DNA from: Acidobacteria bacterium Ga0077534
GTDB taxonomy: Bacteria > Acidobacteriota > Blastocatellia > Pyrinomonadales > Pyrinomonadaceae
Length of the DNA: 64,000 bases
NCBI GenBank assembly: GCA_001464455.1
Contig: LNEI01000016.1
Coordinates: 62,001 to 126,000 of the forward strand
Direction: 5' to 3'
Shown here: positions 1 through 7,620 of the stretch, one piece after another
Layout of the letters: each line of letters opens with the position of its first letter
How positions within the stretch are numbered: the stretch's first letter is position 1
Notes under the pieces: model-generated
The model's database searches: none
Told to the model about the DNA's origin: nothing
What the model saw: only the letters and a program-made list of their open reading frames with translations
Program-made: the position numbers and the translations under genes

Positions 1-632
1 AGCCGGATGGAACTGACATAAAGAAACTTACGAATACGCCCGGTTACGATGCCGAAGCAACGGTATCACCGGACGGCAAGAAGATCATCTTTACGAGCGA
101 ACGCAGCGGTGACCTCGAGCTCTATTCAATGGACATCGACGGTACGAACGTCAAACAGCTGACCGATGCCATCGGCTACGATGGCGGCGCATTCTATTCG
201 CCTGACAGCAAAATGATCGTCTATCGCCGTTCAACGCCGAAGACGGAAGCGGAGATCGCCCGGTACAAAAGCCTGCTCGGCCGCCACCTGATCGTGCCGA
301 CCACTTTCGAGATCTGGGTGATGAACGCCGATGGCAGCAACAAACGCCAGATAACGAACCTGGCGAGCGGCAGTTTTGCACCGTTCTTTACACCGGACGG
401 CAAGAAGATAATCTTCTGCACCAACTATTTCGCGACCGATCCGCGAAAACGAAACTTTGATCTCGCCCTGATCAACCTCGACGGTACCGGCCTCGAACGC
501 GTTACTTTCAACGAAACCTTCGATGGCTTTCCGATGTTTTCGCCAAATGGCAAGAAACTCGTCTTCGCCTCAAACCGCAACGCCGCGAAAGAGGGCGATA
601 CGAATGTGTTTATCGCGGATTGGGTGAAATAG
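1..632 (+). CDS. TolB-like PD40 beta-propeller protein, C-terminal part
   Basis: The reading frame is open from base 3, so this is the 3' end of a gene that starts before the window; the track start at 129 is only an internal Met. The translation contains at least four PD40/WD40-like blades, each with a core such as SPDGKKIIF, SPDSKMIVY, TPDGKKIIF and SPNGKKLVF. These alternate with NADGSNKRQIT or NLDGTGLERVT type strands. This is the pattern of TolB C-terminal propellers and related secreted or periplasmic sensor/scaffold proteins. Family knowledge suggests protein-protein interaction in the envelope; the exact role cannot be read from a fragment. The protein ends in IADWVK without an extra domain. 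Confidence 0.85.
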   Translation, partial: PDGTDIKKLTNTPGYDAEATVSPDGKKIIFTSERSGDLELYSMDIDGTNVKQLTDAIGYDGGAFYSPDSKMIVYRRSTPKTEAEIARYKSLLGRHLIVPTTFEIWVMNADGSNKRQITNLASGSFAPFFTPDGKKIIFCTNYFATDPRKRNFDLALINLDGTGLERVTFNETFDGFPMFSPNGKKLVFASNRNAAKEGDTNVFIADWVK

Positions 633-653
633 CGAATTGGCGACGCGTGAACC

Positions 654-1178
654 ATGAGAAGGTTCGTATATCTCATTCTGATTATCGGATTCTGCGAAAC
701 CATCCTGGCCGCGGACTCCTCCGAGCACCATGTGCAGCCGCTGCCGACTATTCCTTTTCGGGATGAATTGGTTAAGCTTGACCATTTTGGTGATGCCACT
801 TGCGAAGAGTTTTTGGCTCGTATGGATAACGCTATCATAAATGCGAATAGTAATCCGAAAAGCCAATTGTTCGTTTTTGTATACGAAGGCCGACAAAGTG
901 AATGGCAGTACGATAGGAAGACGGGAAAATCCGTAACCAGACTAGTTCTGCCGCAAGTCGGACTCGCGAAAGCCCGTATAAACTCGATGGACGCATACCT
1001 TGAGTTAAAGAGTAATGCGACAAATTTCGTTTTTGTCGAAGGAGGTCTTCGTGAAAACTTCGAAGTCGAAATTTACGTTGTTCCACCGGACTCTCGGATT
1101 CCATCTCCATCTCCATCACTCAAAAGCATCAAGTATCGAAAAGGCAAGCCACAGGGTTTTTGTCTAGGATGCTGCTGA
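654..1178 (+). CDS. Hypothetical secreted protein
   Basis: I do not recognise the family. It is 174 aa and starts with ATG 21 nt after the propeller gene stop. Residues 1-20 form a typical signal peptide (two Arg, hydrophobic core LILIIGF, cleavage near ILAA). The mature part has mixed alpha/beta composition and a Ser/Pro stretch (PSPSPS) followed by a basic tail that ends in GFCLGCC. This cysteine-rich extreme C-terminus could form disulfides or bind metal, but that is inference. The next gene (24 nt downstream, same strand) is also a small secreted unknown, so the two may be co-expressed. Confidence 0.6.
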   Translation: MRRFVYLILIIGFCETILAADSSEHHVQPLPTIPFRDELVKLDHFGDATCEEFLARMDNAIINANSNPKSQLFVFVYEGRQSEWQYDRKTGKSVTRLVLPQVGLAKARINSMDAYLELKSNATNFVFVEGGLRENFEVEIYVVPPDSRIPSPSPSLKSIKYRKGKPQGFCLGCC

Positions 1179-1202
1179 ACGTAGCTAACATAAGCTCAGA
1201 AC

Positions 1203-1781
1203 ATGACAAAATCCAGGATAGTCTTTCTCGCTCTCCTCTTATGTTCTGCATCGGCGATCGGTCAGACCTTGGATAGATCGATAGAAACAATTCAAAAGCG
1301 CTACGCTAACATCGCAGAAAAAGCCCGGCTCTGTGAAACAGACGACGATCAGGGCGAGTTCGGCGAGTTGTTCATGAACGAGTTGACTATCAACAGCCGT
1401 TCGCACCAATGGCGGGCGGTTGGGATCTATGGTCAGAAATTTAGGTTTTTCTACAAACAGGTCGAGAATGATGAGCGGCGGTTGTATCCGGACCAGCTTG
1501 TATTTGTAAAAACCGAACGGAAGAGTTCTGCACGGACTTACAGTGAGGAGTTCCTGTTTTCCGAAACCGGAAATCTTATTTTCTATTTTCAAAGATCAAC
1601 AAACGACGAGGCTATGCCCGCCGAGCGGCGTGTTTATTTTGCCGGAACCAAGGCGTTGCGCGTAGTCGAAGATTCGAAGACACGTGACCGCCTGACAACC
1701 AAGGACGCCGTAATTGTTAAAGACATCATGGCCGCGAGCCGCCGGATCACCGAGATATTCGCCCGCAGCCTAAAGATGTGA
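1203..1781 (+). CDS. Hypothetical secreted protein
   Basis: 192 aa starting with ATG. The N-terminus has a clear signal peptide with cleavage after SAIGQ, like many secreted proteins of this window. The mature region is charged, with several aromatic beta-strand-like segments (FRFFYKQ, LIFYFQRS, RRVYFAG) and no motif I can assign. It lies in line with the preceding secreted unknown and stops about 50 nt before the CusF-like lipoprotein. Function unknown. Confidence 0.6.
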   Translation: MTKSRIVFLALLLCSASAIGQTLDRSIETIQKRYANIAEKARLCETDDDQGEFGELFMNELTINSRSHQWRAVGIYGQKFRFFYKQVENDERRLYPDQLVFVKTERKSSARTYSEEFLFSETGNLIFYFQRSTNDEAMPAERRVYFAGTKALRVVEDSKTRDRLTTKDAVIVKDIMAASRRITEIFARSLKM

Positions 1782-1834
1782 TCTTTACCGCTCTCAAATG
1801 CACTGTGCCGTACAACTGTAATAGAATTGCGTTC

Positions 1835-2164
1835 ATGAAAACTGCATTGATCCTCCTGCTTCTTTGTATGGCCTTCGGGGCATGTGCGAGTAAGCCGGCA
1901 AACTCGACCGTCCCCGGAGCGCCTGCGGCCCCGATCAAGGACGGCGATTACAAAGGCTCGGGTACGGTTACGAAGATCAATAATGAAGCGGGTTCTATCG
2001 AGATGGACCATGGCGATATTCCCGGGCTGATGCCGGCGATGCGGATGGAGTTTTACGTGTCCGACAAGGCATTGCTCGATGGCATCGGCGTCGGTGACAG
2101 CGTCGATTTTACGATCCTGTATAAAGGCGGCACCGAGAAGATAACCAAACTGGTCAAGAAATAG
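1835..2164 (+). CDS. CusF-like copper/silver-binding lipoprotein
   Basis: 109 aa from ATG 1835; the longer track ORF starts upstream without a signal peptide. Residues 1-17 are a lipoprotein signal with a lipobox ending FGAC, so the protein is probably membrane anchored outside the cytoplasm. Residues about 45-108 match the small CusF/CusB_C beta-barrel (PF11604-type). The segment MDHGDIPGLMPAMRMEF carries the metal motif: a His followed by the M-x-M pair, as in the Cu(I)/Ag(I) chaperone CusF. Where CusF has a Trp capping the metal, this protein has Met. The stop codon is directly followed by the ATG of dapF, so the two are co-transcribed. No efflux pump is encoded nearby, so the partner is unknown. 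Confidence 0.75.
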   Translation: MKTALILLLLCMAFGACASKPANSTVPGAPAAPIKDGDYKGSGTVTKINNEAGSIEMDHGDIPGLMPAMRMEFYVSDKALLDGIGVGDSVDFTILYKGGTEKITKLVKK

Positions 2165-3022
2165 ATGCCGATAGAATTTATTAAATTTCATGGCTTCGGC
2201 AACGATTACATCGTTATCGAAAGTAAGAAACTCGCTCCTGATACCGACCTGAGCGATCTCGCGATCAATATCTGCAACCGCCATACAGGGGCGGGAGCTG
2301 ATGGGATCGCTGTGCTTACAGCCGTCGGCAGCGTTGATTCGCCGGCCGACTATTTCTGCGAGATCGTAAACCCGGACGGCAGCATAGCCGGATTTTCTGG
2401 TAACGGGACTCGCTGTGCCGTTGCCTACCTGCATTGCCAAGGGCTATGGAAAGAGCCATCGCTGCGGCTCGAAACGCGTAGTGGAATTAAGAATTATCAT
2501 TTGCTTGAACGCAAAGGCGATGGCGAATTCTGGTTCGAGGCTGAGATCGGTAAACCGAAATTTGCGAGCGACGAGGTGCCGATTCGAAGCAGCGAACGCC
2601 GCGATTCCGTGGTCGATGAGCCGATGATCATCGACGGCAAAGAGCTTGCGTTTGCAGGCGTTAACGTCGGAAATCCGGTCGCGTGCGTATTCGTTGACGA
2701 TTTTGACTTTGACTGGCGATCCATCGGACAGAAGATGGAAGGCCACGAGATCTTTCCGGCTAAAGCGAACATAGTTTTTGTAAAGACCATCGACCGCGAA
2801 AATATCGAGATCCGCATCTGGGAGCGGGCCGCAGGCGAGACATCATCGTCCGGCACCTGCTCGAGCGGGGCCGCCGTTTTAGCCGCATTTACGGATAGAA
2901 CAGGCCGCAGCGTAAACGTCCACGCCGAAGGCGGCACGACACGCGTCCAATGGCGTGACGACGATGAGATCATCATCAACGGCCGAGCTGATCTGGCTTT
3001 TAGCGGTGAATGGCCTGCCTGA
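2165..3022 (+). CDS. dapF: Diaminopimelate epimerase homologue with Ser/Ser active site
   Basis: 285 aa, ATG directly abutting the preceding stop. The DapF fold is evident: N-terminal FHGFGNDYIVIE, first active-site loop NPDGSIAGFSGNGTRC, second loop WERAAGETSSSGTCSSG, and the C-terminal GG-x-x-R-V-Q-W strand. DapF converts LL- to meso-diaminopimelate for lysine and peptidoglycan synthesis using two opposing cysteines. Here the first cysteine (normally CGNG) is Ser. A gapless comparison with the E. coli second loop (CGSGACA, equal distance to the following GG) also puts Ser at the second catalytic position, with a Cys three residues later. The codons read TCT and TCC. It may be a divergent epimerase, an isomerase of another amino acid, or a protein using displaced Cys; the sequence alone cannot decide. 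Confidence 0.8.
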   Translation: MPIEFIKFHGFGNDYIVIESKKLAPDTDLSDLAINICNRHTGAGADGIAVLTAVGSVDSPADYFCEIVNPDGSIAGFSGNGTRCAVAYLHCQGLWKEPSLRLETRSGIKNYHLLERKGDGEFWFEAEIGKPKFASDEVPIRSSERRDSVVDEPMIIDGKELAFAGVNVGNPVACVFVDDFDFDWRSIGQKMEGHEIFPAKANIVFVKTIDRENIEIRIWERAAGETSSSGTCSSGAAVLAAFTDRTGRSVNVHAEGGTTRVQWRDDDEIIINGRADLAFSGEWPA

Positions 3023-3027
3023 CTCAT

Positions 3028-3801
3028 CTATAGAGCGATAAGCGGCCTGCCCATCAGTGCTTGAACAAGGACCAATACAAAGAAAACAAGATACGCGACC
3101 GCGCATAGGCCGGTGAGTAACGAGCTTTTTGCATCAATGACCTTATGCTCTATCAGCCCCGCTAGCGGAAGGACCTGTATCGCATGCAGGCCCGCAAAAT
3201 GAGCGATCCGCAGATCGCCGGCAGCCGTCGACCAGTTTGTTAAAGGCAGGCCCGGGCCGCCGTCCGGTGCTCCAACCGTGTGGCCGAGGTGCGTTACCAT
3301 ATAGCCGCCTTCGATGCTTCCAAGAATAAAGATGATGAGCCCGAGCCTCATACCCAAAACTATTGACGACGGCAGATCGATCTCAGAACGGAAAAATTGA
3401 ATGGTTACCGTGACCACCGTGAGCGAGCTGATCACGATGGCGATCCCCATGATGCCAAAGATCATACCGTTGAGAGGATCGCCCACATTGAAATGCGATG
3501 TCGTTCCCCGAAGCGCCTGCCCGACGATAGCAATCATCTCGATAGACATGACGACTATCAGTATCCACGAGACGACGCTGGAAAACCGCTCTTGACCCTT
3601 GAGATAGTAGAGATATACCGCGATCGTCCATAGAAAGATGGCGATCGAGAGAAAGAACTTCATCGGTTTGATCCAGCGGTTGATGCCGAGGATCTCGGTG
3701 CCGTCAACGACAATTAGCACTGCAGTTATCAAACCGAAAATCATTGAAACGATACCGGCTATCATCAGCGGACGCTGTGTTTCGAAAAGCTGTTTGATCA
3801 T
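3028..3801 (-). CDS. Seven-helix membrane protein of unknown function
   Basis: 257 aa from the ATG at 3801, which overlaps the stop of the upstream ABA4-like gene (ATGA overlap). The 306-aa track ORF extends into that gene and is not supported. About seven hydrophobic segments are visible (for example GIVSMIFGLITAVLIVV, SIAIFLWTIAVYLYYL, GIMGIAIVISSLTVV, LGLIIFILGSIEG). Histidines cluster near membrane boundaries: TSHFN, HLGHTVG and RIAHFAGLHAIQ, a pattern that could bind heme or metal, though this is speculation. I do not recognise the family. It is translationally coupled to the ABA4-like gene and probably controlled by the TetR operator at 4252. Confidence 0.75.
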   Translation of the reverse strand: MIKQLFETQRPLMIAGIVSMIFGLITAVLIVVDGTEILGINRWIKPMKFFLSIAIFLWTIAVYLYYLKGQERFSSVVSWILIVVMSIEMIAIVGQALRGTTSHFNVGDPLNGMIFGIMGIAIVISSLTVVTVTIQFFRSEIDLPSSIVLGMRLGLIIFILGSIEGGYMVTHLGHTVGAPDGGPGLPLTNWSTAAGDLRIAHFAGLHAIQVLPLAGLIEHKVIDAKSSLLTGLCAVAYLVFFVLVLVQALMGRPLIAL

Positions 3802-4229
3802 GCCGCCGCCTCCGGTTTGCGAGCCGCAAACTGTCGAATAATTACGTACAGCAGGTATCCGATAGGTCCGAGCAGGAATGTGAACACGAGGCACGGAATT
3901 ACCAGCAAATGCGAAATTCCATGCTTCTCGGAATCTCGAACCTCCCAACTTCCGACGTACAGGTCAAAGGCGAGGTAATGGATCCACCCTGCGAGCACGG
4001 CCCATTCGTTGGTAAACAGCTTCATGACGTTTGCCAGCGAATCAAAACCGCCGTCAGCTTGTCCGAAAAACAGGACGACTATCGAAAGATAAACCGCTGA
4101 AAGGCCGAGCGAAACGCCGCCCGAAAGCACGGCGAAACGAGTAAAACGCCAACGCGGAGCAATGGCTAGCAGCAGCCATGAAAGCAGGGCGGTTGTGTTT
4201 GCGATCGAGAATATTAGTTCTGGTTTCAT
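3798..4229 (-). CDS. ABA4-like (DUF4281) membrane protein
   Basis: 143 aa from ATG 4229; the track start at 4253 is a GTG lying in the operator. Four hydrophobic helices, with the segment NEWAVLAGWIHYLAFDLYVGSW and a following LLGPIGYLLY, are characteristic of the ABA4-like/DUF4281 family. That family is named after a plant protein needed for neoxanthin synthesis; the bacterial members have no established reaction. A palindromic operator lies 23 nt upstream of the start and is shared with the tetR gene. The gene overlaps the next membrane protein by ATGA, indicating a two-gene operon. Confidence 0.7.
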   Translation of the reverse strand: MKPELIFSIANTTALLSWLLLAIAPRWRFTRFAVLSGGVSLGLSAVYLSIVVLFFGQADGGFDSLANVMKLFTNEWAVLAGWIHYLAFDLYVGSWEVRDSEKHGISHLLVIPCLVFTFLLGPIGYLLYVIIRQFAARKPEAAA

Positions 4230-4251
4230 AATTCTAGGTATCCTAACTAAC

Positions 4252-4268
4252 ACTTAACGGTGTTAACC
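4252..4268. promoter_or_regulatory. Probable TetR operator 2
   Basis: ACTTAACGGTGTTAACC lies between the tetR stop and the ABA4-like start. It contains TTAAC-GGT-GTTAA as an inverted repeat and matches the operator at the tetR start in 14 of 17 positions. Two copies of the same unusual palindrome flanking a tetR gene strongly suggest that the encoded repressor binds both. Confidence 0.7.
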
Positions 4269-4284
4269 CAAAGAGCAAAAAATT

Positions 4285-4893
4285 TTAAGCAGTAAGCCCG
4301 CCAACGGTGGTTTCGACCACGGAATCGATCAGGGCCTCACGCTCAACGAAAGGGAATTTCTCGTGCATGATCAGCAGAGACGTAATGCCGTGGATCGATG
4401 CCCAGATCGTCTGTGAGATCTTGGCAACGTCGCCCGGGCGGAATATGCCTGCCGCGATGCAGTCAGTCACAGAGCTGCTCAACATTTCAAAAGCCCGCTG
4501 GCCCGCCGAGCCCTCATACGAGGACTCGTCGGACCTGAAGATCTTATCCTTTGGAGATATGAAAGCTACTTCGTAGTGGTGCGGGTTGGCGACGCCGAAA
4601 TGAATATATGCAAAGAGGCCCTTTTTCATAACGTCGAGCGGGTCCTTGCCCGTCCGCCGCGCCGATGCGATCGCGTCGCCAAGTTTGATGAACGCCTCCT
4701 CGCAAACCTCGCGGAGCAGTTCCGTTTTGTCGCGGAAGTGCAAGTAGATGGCCGTCGGCGAATAGCCTATCTTCTCAGCGACACGCCGCATCGACAGATG
4801 GTCGTAGCCCTCGGCGACAAAGATCTCGCGAGCCGCGTCGATTATCTCTTGCCGCAGGTCTTTGTCCGTGTCAGTCTTCGCTCTGGGCCCCAT
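4285..4893 (-). CDS. TetR/AcrR family transcriptional regulator
   Basis: 202 aa. The track start (4935) is a TTG that would place the operator palindrome inside the coding sequence; the ATG at 4893 gives the usual TetR N-terminus. Residues about 12-60 form the helix-turn-helix (AAREIFVAEGYDHLSMRRVA, then YSPTAIYLHFRDKTEL). The C-terminal ligand domain, with AYIHFGVANPHHYEVAF, resembles the WHG-type TetR_C. It is transcribed toward the ABA4-like/seven-helix operon. The perfect palindrome abuts its start codon, implying autorepression and possibly a leaderless message, because no Shine-Dalgarno sequence fits. The inducer is unknown. Confidence 0.9.
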   Translation of the reverse strand: MGPRAKTDTDKDLRQEIIDAAREIFVAEGYDHLSMRRVAEKIGYSPTAIYLHFRDKTELLREVCEEAFIKLGDAIASARRTGKDPLDVMKKGLFAYIHFGVANPHHYEVAFISPKDKIFRSDESSYEGSAGQRAFEMLSSSVTDCIAAGIFRPGDVAKISQTIWASIHGITSLLIMHEKFPFVEREALIDSVVETTVGGLTA

Positions 4894-4910
4894 ACTTAAC
4901 AGTGTTAAGT
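4894..4910. promoter_or_regulatory. Probable TetR operator 1
   Basis: ACTTAACAGTGTTAAGT is a perfect inverted repeat with 7-bp arms and a 3-bp centre. It lies immediately upstream of the chosen tetR ATG. A near copy lies upstream of the downstream operon. Confidence 0.75.
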
Positions 4911-4945
4911 TAGAAGCTTTCGCGACGGCTGTCAAGTGATCGCTC

Positions 4946-5515
4946 TTAGTCCCGGTTCTTCAAATATTTTTCCGGGATCTTGTTGTCCGGCGTTTCGGCT
5001 TGCCAATAGATATTTAGGACCCACCATCGCTTGCCGTCGTTCATTAGCTGAAAACTATTGATGCCGCGCAAGAACGGCTCTTTGTCGTCCTTTTTCTTAA
5101 AAGCATGATAGGTCGAAAAGACCTGCGCGATATTGCCGTACTGATCGACGTGACGGGCTAGCTCGCGTTCGTGAAAACCGTCGCGTTCCAGTACCGGTCC
5201 ACTTCGGGTCACGTAATCTTCCGGCGTCATAAATCTTGCCGCAAATACGGCTGTCTGGGGGTTCTTGCCCGTGGGGATCAGCTTTGCGTCTTTGTGAAAC
5301 AGCGAGCGAAAACGGTTCCAATCGCGCTTCTGACCGGCATCGCCTGAGATAACGTCATATACGGCCTTCATTATCGCATCGAGCGAAGCGACGTCTTTCG
5401 GATCGGCCTCCGGAGCCGCAGCCGGTGCAGGACTTACGGCCGGGGTCGGCGTCTGGGCCATCAGAGCAGTCGTTGACGCGGCAGCAATTAGAGCGAAGAC
5501 AAGTAGTTTTTTCAT
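4946..5515 (-). CDS. Secreted NTF2-like (SnoaL/DUF4440-type) protein
   Basis: 189 aa with a signal peptide ending in ALMAQ and a Pro/Ala-rich linker (residues about 20-40). The rest looks like a single NTF2-like cone fold: helical DVASLDAIMKAVYDVISG, then WNRFRSLFHKDAKLI, then strands with IAQVFSTYHAF and GKRWWVLNIYWQ. Such domains serve as small-molecule binding pockets or minor enzymes; no catalytic residue can be assigned. It lies 5 nt downstream of a small membrane protein gene, so the two form an operon. The signal peptide implies an exported protein. Confidence 0.75.
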   Translation of the reverse strand: MKKLLVFALIAAASTTALMAQTPTPAVSPAPAAAPEADPKDVASLDAIMKAVYDVISGDAGQKRDWNRFRSLFHKDAKLIPTGKNPQTAVFAARFMTPEDYVTRSGPVLERDGFHERELARHVDQYGNIAQVFSTYHAFKKKDDKEPFLRGINSFQLMNDGKRWWVLNIYWQAETPDNKIPEKYLKNRD

Positions 5516-5520
5516 AGTGG

Positions 5521-5880
5521 TTACTTGTTACGTCCAAAAAACATTTGGGTTTCAGGCTTGAACCAATAAATGAGCAGCGGAATGCAGATCGGCAAAAAAC
5601 AACAGCTTGTCATGCCGATGCAAATGAGGACGATGCCGACGATCCAGTTGTATGGTTTCGGCGGAAGAAATAGTGCGATCGCAAAGGCGATGAAAAATAT
5701 CGTCCCAAGTACGGCGTAAAGAGACCCGATGAGCAGGATCTCTGCCTGCTCGTAATGCTTTGCCTCAGGCCGGACAACGATCAGGACGACGCCGAGCACC
5801 GCAACAGCGGCATACAACACCGTCAAGATCGAAAGGTAAACCCGGTACCAGAAAAATGTTTTTCTTCCTGTTTCGTTCAT
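5521..5880 (-). CDS. Small integral membrane protein
   Basis: 119 aa from ATG 5880 (the track start adds a tail with no signal or helix). Three hydrophobic segments are visible: YLSILTVLYAAVAVLGVVLIVV, ILLIGSLYAVLGTIFFIAFAIALFL and WIVGIVLICIGMTSCCFLPICIPLLIYWF. The last contains adjacent cysteines. No family recognised. It is the first gene of a likely operon with the NTF2-like protein. Confidence 0.65.
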   Translation of the reverse strand: MNETGRKTFFWYRVYLSILTVLYAAVAVLGVVLIVVRPEAKHYEQAEILLIGSLYAVLGTIFFIAFAIALFLPPKPYNWIVGIVLICIGMTSCCFLPICIPLLIYWFKPETQMFFGRNK

Positions 5881-6020
5881 AGATCTAATATTGTCAGCAC
5901 TGATTTCCGCAGTTAAAGCAAAATGAACCGGAACTCGCTGATCGGTTTTCATCTGCCTAATCCGCATTATCTGGGGCTAAATTACCCGTGCGTCCCAGAC
6001 ATTGACCGACGACATCCCCT

Positions 6021-6051
6021 CACACAAAGACGCAAGACCGCAAAGAAGAAA
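6021..6051. repeat. Dispersed CGCAAAG-type intergenic repeat (copy 1)
   Basis: A short purine-rich run with AAAGACGCAAGACCGCAAAG lies in the gap downstream of the nuclease lipoprotein gene. The same core words (ACGCAAAG, CGCAAAGA) recur in four other gaps of this window. Confidence 0.5.
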
Positions 6052-6053
6052 TA

Positions 6054-6857
6054 TCATCGATTCTCTATCTTATCCTGCAATTCCCGCGGCAGAGAAGAGA
6101 AAAGATCGAGGCCGGTCTTTTCCTCGATGCTTCGTACCGTCGTTTTGTACTTATCCCATTTTTCGTCTGCGATGCCTTCGACGTTAGGCATATCGACGGC
6201 AATGATCTGCGTCTTTGCGGTTATCGTCATCTGTCCGCGTCCCAAAACTGCTATCACTTTCCAGCAATTGGTTGGAACGGTCACTTTCCCCCTGAGCCGT
6301 TCTTTCTCGCCGTAAACTCCGGCGATTTGATAGACGTCGTTTCCACGTCGAGCGAGAGCCCGTGCGTGGGATTCGAGTGCGTTCCATGCGAACTGATTGA
6401 GATCGCCGGTCTGCGGAACGATGTTGGTCAACAAAAATGTCTCGTTCATCAGCTGCTCGTTCGCAAACCTGTCGGCCGCCGGTAGCATGTGTCCGCGGTC
6501 GTAGCCGCTGCCCGAATAATCGTAGTACTGAATGCGCCGAAAGCCATTCGGCAGCGAGCTGTCGGGTTGAAACAAAGGCCTCTCACGCCGTTCGCCCAGG
6601 TCATCGGCCGTTGTCTTCCACGCGACCCAATTCGCCGTTCCGCGGCTGTTGTTGTAGGAAAGAGTATGGCTCTGATGTACGACGAGATGATCATCCTCCC
6701 CGGCCAAAGCGGATGGCGTCCCAAAAGGCAAATGAGCTATTGGCGGTTGCTGAGATTCGCCTCGCTGGGGCTGCAAGTCCGGCTGCGTCCCAAACTGCCC
6801 GCAGGCCGCAAGGGTAACCGCGGAGAAAATGATCAGTGATCTGAAAAGGGCTTTCAT
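6054..6857 (-). CDS. DNA/RNA non-specific endonuclease (NUC1), lipoprotein
   Basis: 267 aa from ATG 6857. The first 17 residues form a lipoprotein signal (TLAAC lipobox), so the enzyme acts outside the cytoplasmic membrane. The NUC1/NucA-type beta-beta-alpha-metal domain spans about residues 65-260. The catalytic signature is YDRGHMLPAADR, in which the His is the general base. The downstream NETFLLTNIVPQ-x-x-x-N-x-x-W segment includes the expected Mg-binding Asn. These enzymes cut DNA and RNA without sequence preference and are used for nutrient scavenging or defence. A paralogous NUC1 domain is encoded at 13098-15506. There is no cysteine-rich inhibitor gene nearby. Confidence 0.9.
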   Translation of the reverse strand: MKALFRSLIIFSAVTLAACGQFGTQPDLQPQRGESQQPPIAHLPFGTPSALAGEDDHLVVHQSHTLSYNNSRGTANWVAWKTTADDLGERRERPLFQPDSSLPNGFRRIQYYDYSGSGYDRGHMLPAADRFANEQLMNETFLLTNIVPQTGDLNQFAWNALESHARALARRGNDVYQIAGVYGEKERLRGKVTVPTNCWKVIAVLGRGQMTITAKTQIIAVDMPNVEGIADEKWDKYKTTVRSIEEKTGLDLFSSLPRELQDKIENR

Positions 6858-6929
6858 CTGGAAAATACAGTCTACCAAAGCTGCGTCCCAAACCGGCGAT
6901 CGTGCGTTCGCGTTCCTGACTTTGCGATG

Positions 6930-6956
6930 AGCCGTAGCCCCTCGGTTGCTACGGCT
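6930..6956. repeat. Hairpin repeat AGCCGTAGC/GCTACGGCT
   Basis: A perfect 9-bp inverted repeat with a 9-nt loop lies in the gap between the NUC1 lipoprotein and the 122-aa gene. It is surrounded by degenerate copies of TGCGTCCCA. It is probably a palindromic intergenic repeat; it has no T-run, so it is not a standard terminator. Confidence 0.5.
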
Positions 6957-7033
6957 ACAACTATGCGTCCCAGGAATTCTAAGCGTTGCGACCATCGAAG
7001 GTCACCCGCTACCGCAGGTTTTGCTACTCGTGC

Positions 7034-7105
7034 ATCCCAAGAATTGTCAAAGATCAAGTCAAAGGTCAAAGATCAAAGATCGAAGATCAAAGGTCAAAGA
7101 TCGAA
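7034..7105. repeat. Degenerate tandem repeat of GTCAAAGATCAAAG
   Basis: The gap holds about eight imperfect copies of a 7-nt word (AAAGATC, AAAGGTC, CGAAGATC). It lies just downstream of the 122-aa gene on the minus strand. I see no coding potential. Slippage-type low-complexity DNA is the simplest reading. Confidence 0.6.
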
Positions 7106-7116
7106 CGCCTAATCCA

Positions 7117-7485
7117 TTATGGCGATGCTCCGGCCTCTATATTTTCAGGCTTCGGGCGGCTGTAGAGAATGGTCACTTCGCACTCGGGGTCGGACATGAT
7201 CTTGTAGGCGGCTTCGCCGGGCGAGAGCTGGATCATTTTGTCGCCGCGACGGTAGAAGACGGGAGTTTTGGCGACGTAGTCTATGACATCGATGAAGGAC
7301 ATAGTCTGTTCCTTGGGAAAATCTTGTTCTTCATCGGGTTTTACTTCCTTCATTTTTTTCGGCCTCGCCAACAGCCGCGCCGGGTCGATGCAGCAGCTCT
7401 CGACAAAGCGAGCACGGGCTTCCGGGTCGTATGGTTTAGTTGTCAGGGTAGTTTCGGGCGTTTCATCTGTCGTTGGTATTTTCAT
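7117..7485 (-). CDS. Hypothetical cytoplasmic protein
   Basis: 122 aa from ATG 7485; the track start is a GTG nine bases upstream. No signal peptide or membrane helix. It has a Thr/Glu-rich N-terminus, then ARFVESCCIDPARLL, a charged linker with KKMKEVKPDEEQDFPKE, and a C-terminal part with GDKMIQLSPGEAAYKIMSDPECEVTI. I do not recognise the family. It is divergent from rlmN, with about 235 bases between them. Confidence 0.5.
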   Translation of the reverse strand: MKIPTTDETPETTLTTKPYDPEARARFVESCCIDPARLLARPKKMKEVKPDEEQDFPKEQTMSFIDVIDYVAKTPVFYRRGDKMIQLSPGEAAYKIMSDPECEVTILYSRPKPENIEAGASP

Positions 7486-7620
7486 AATAGGCACAAATTA
7501 CCACTACCGCGATCAAAATGAAATAGCAAACCGCAAGGAATGAAGCAAAATGCATGAAATGACGCAAAATGCGAGAAATATTTTATGAGGGCTCGTTTGG
7601 CCTCTGTTACGACCGATTTT

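Noticed and set aside
1634-2440. 268-aa minus-strand ORF
   Set aside because: Antisense to the CusF-like and dapF genes, which are well supported; no motif, no start signal.
4894-4935. N-terminal extension of TetR from TTG
   Set aside because: It would translate the operator palindrome and precede the usual TetR start MGPRAK.
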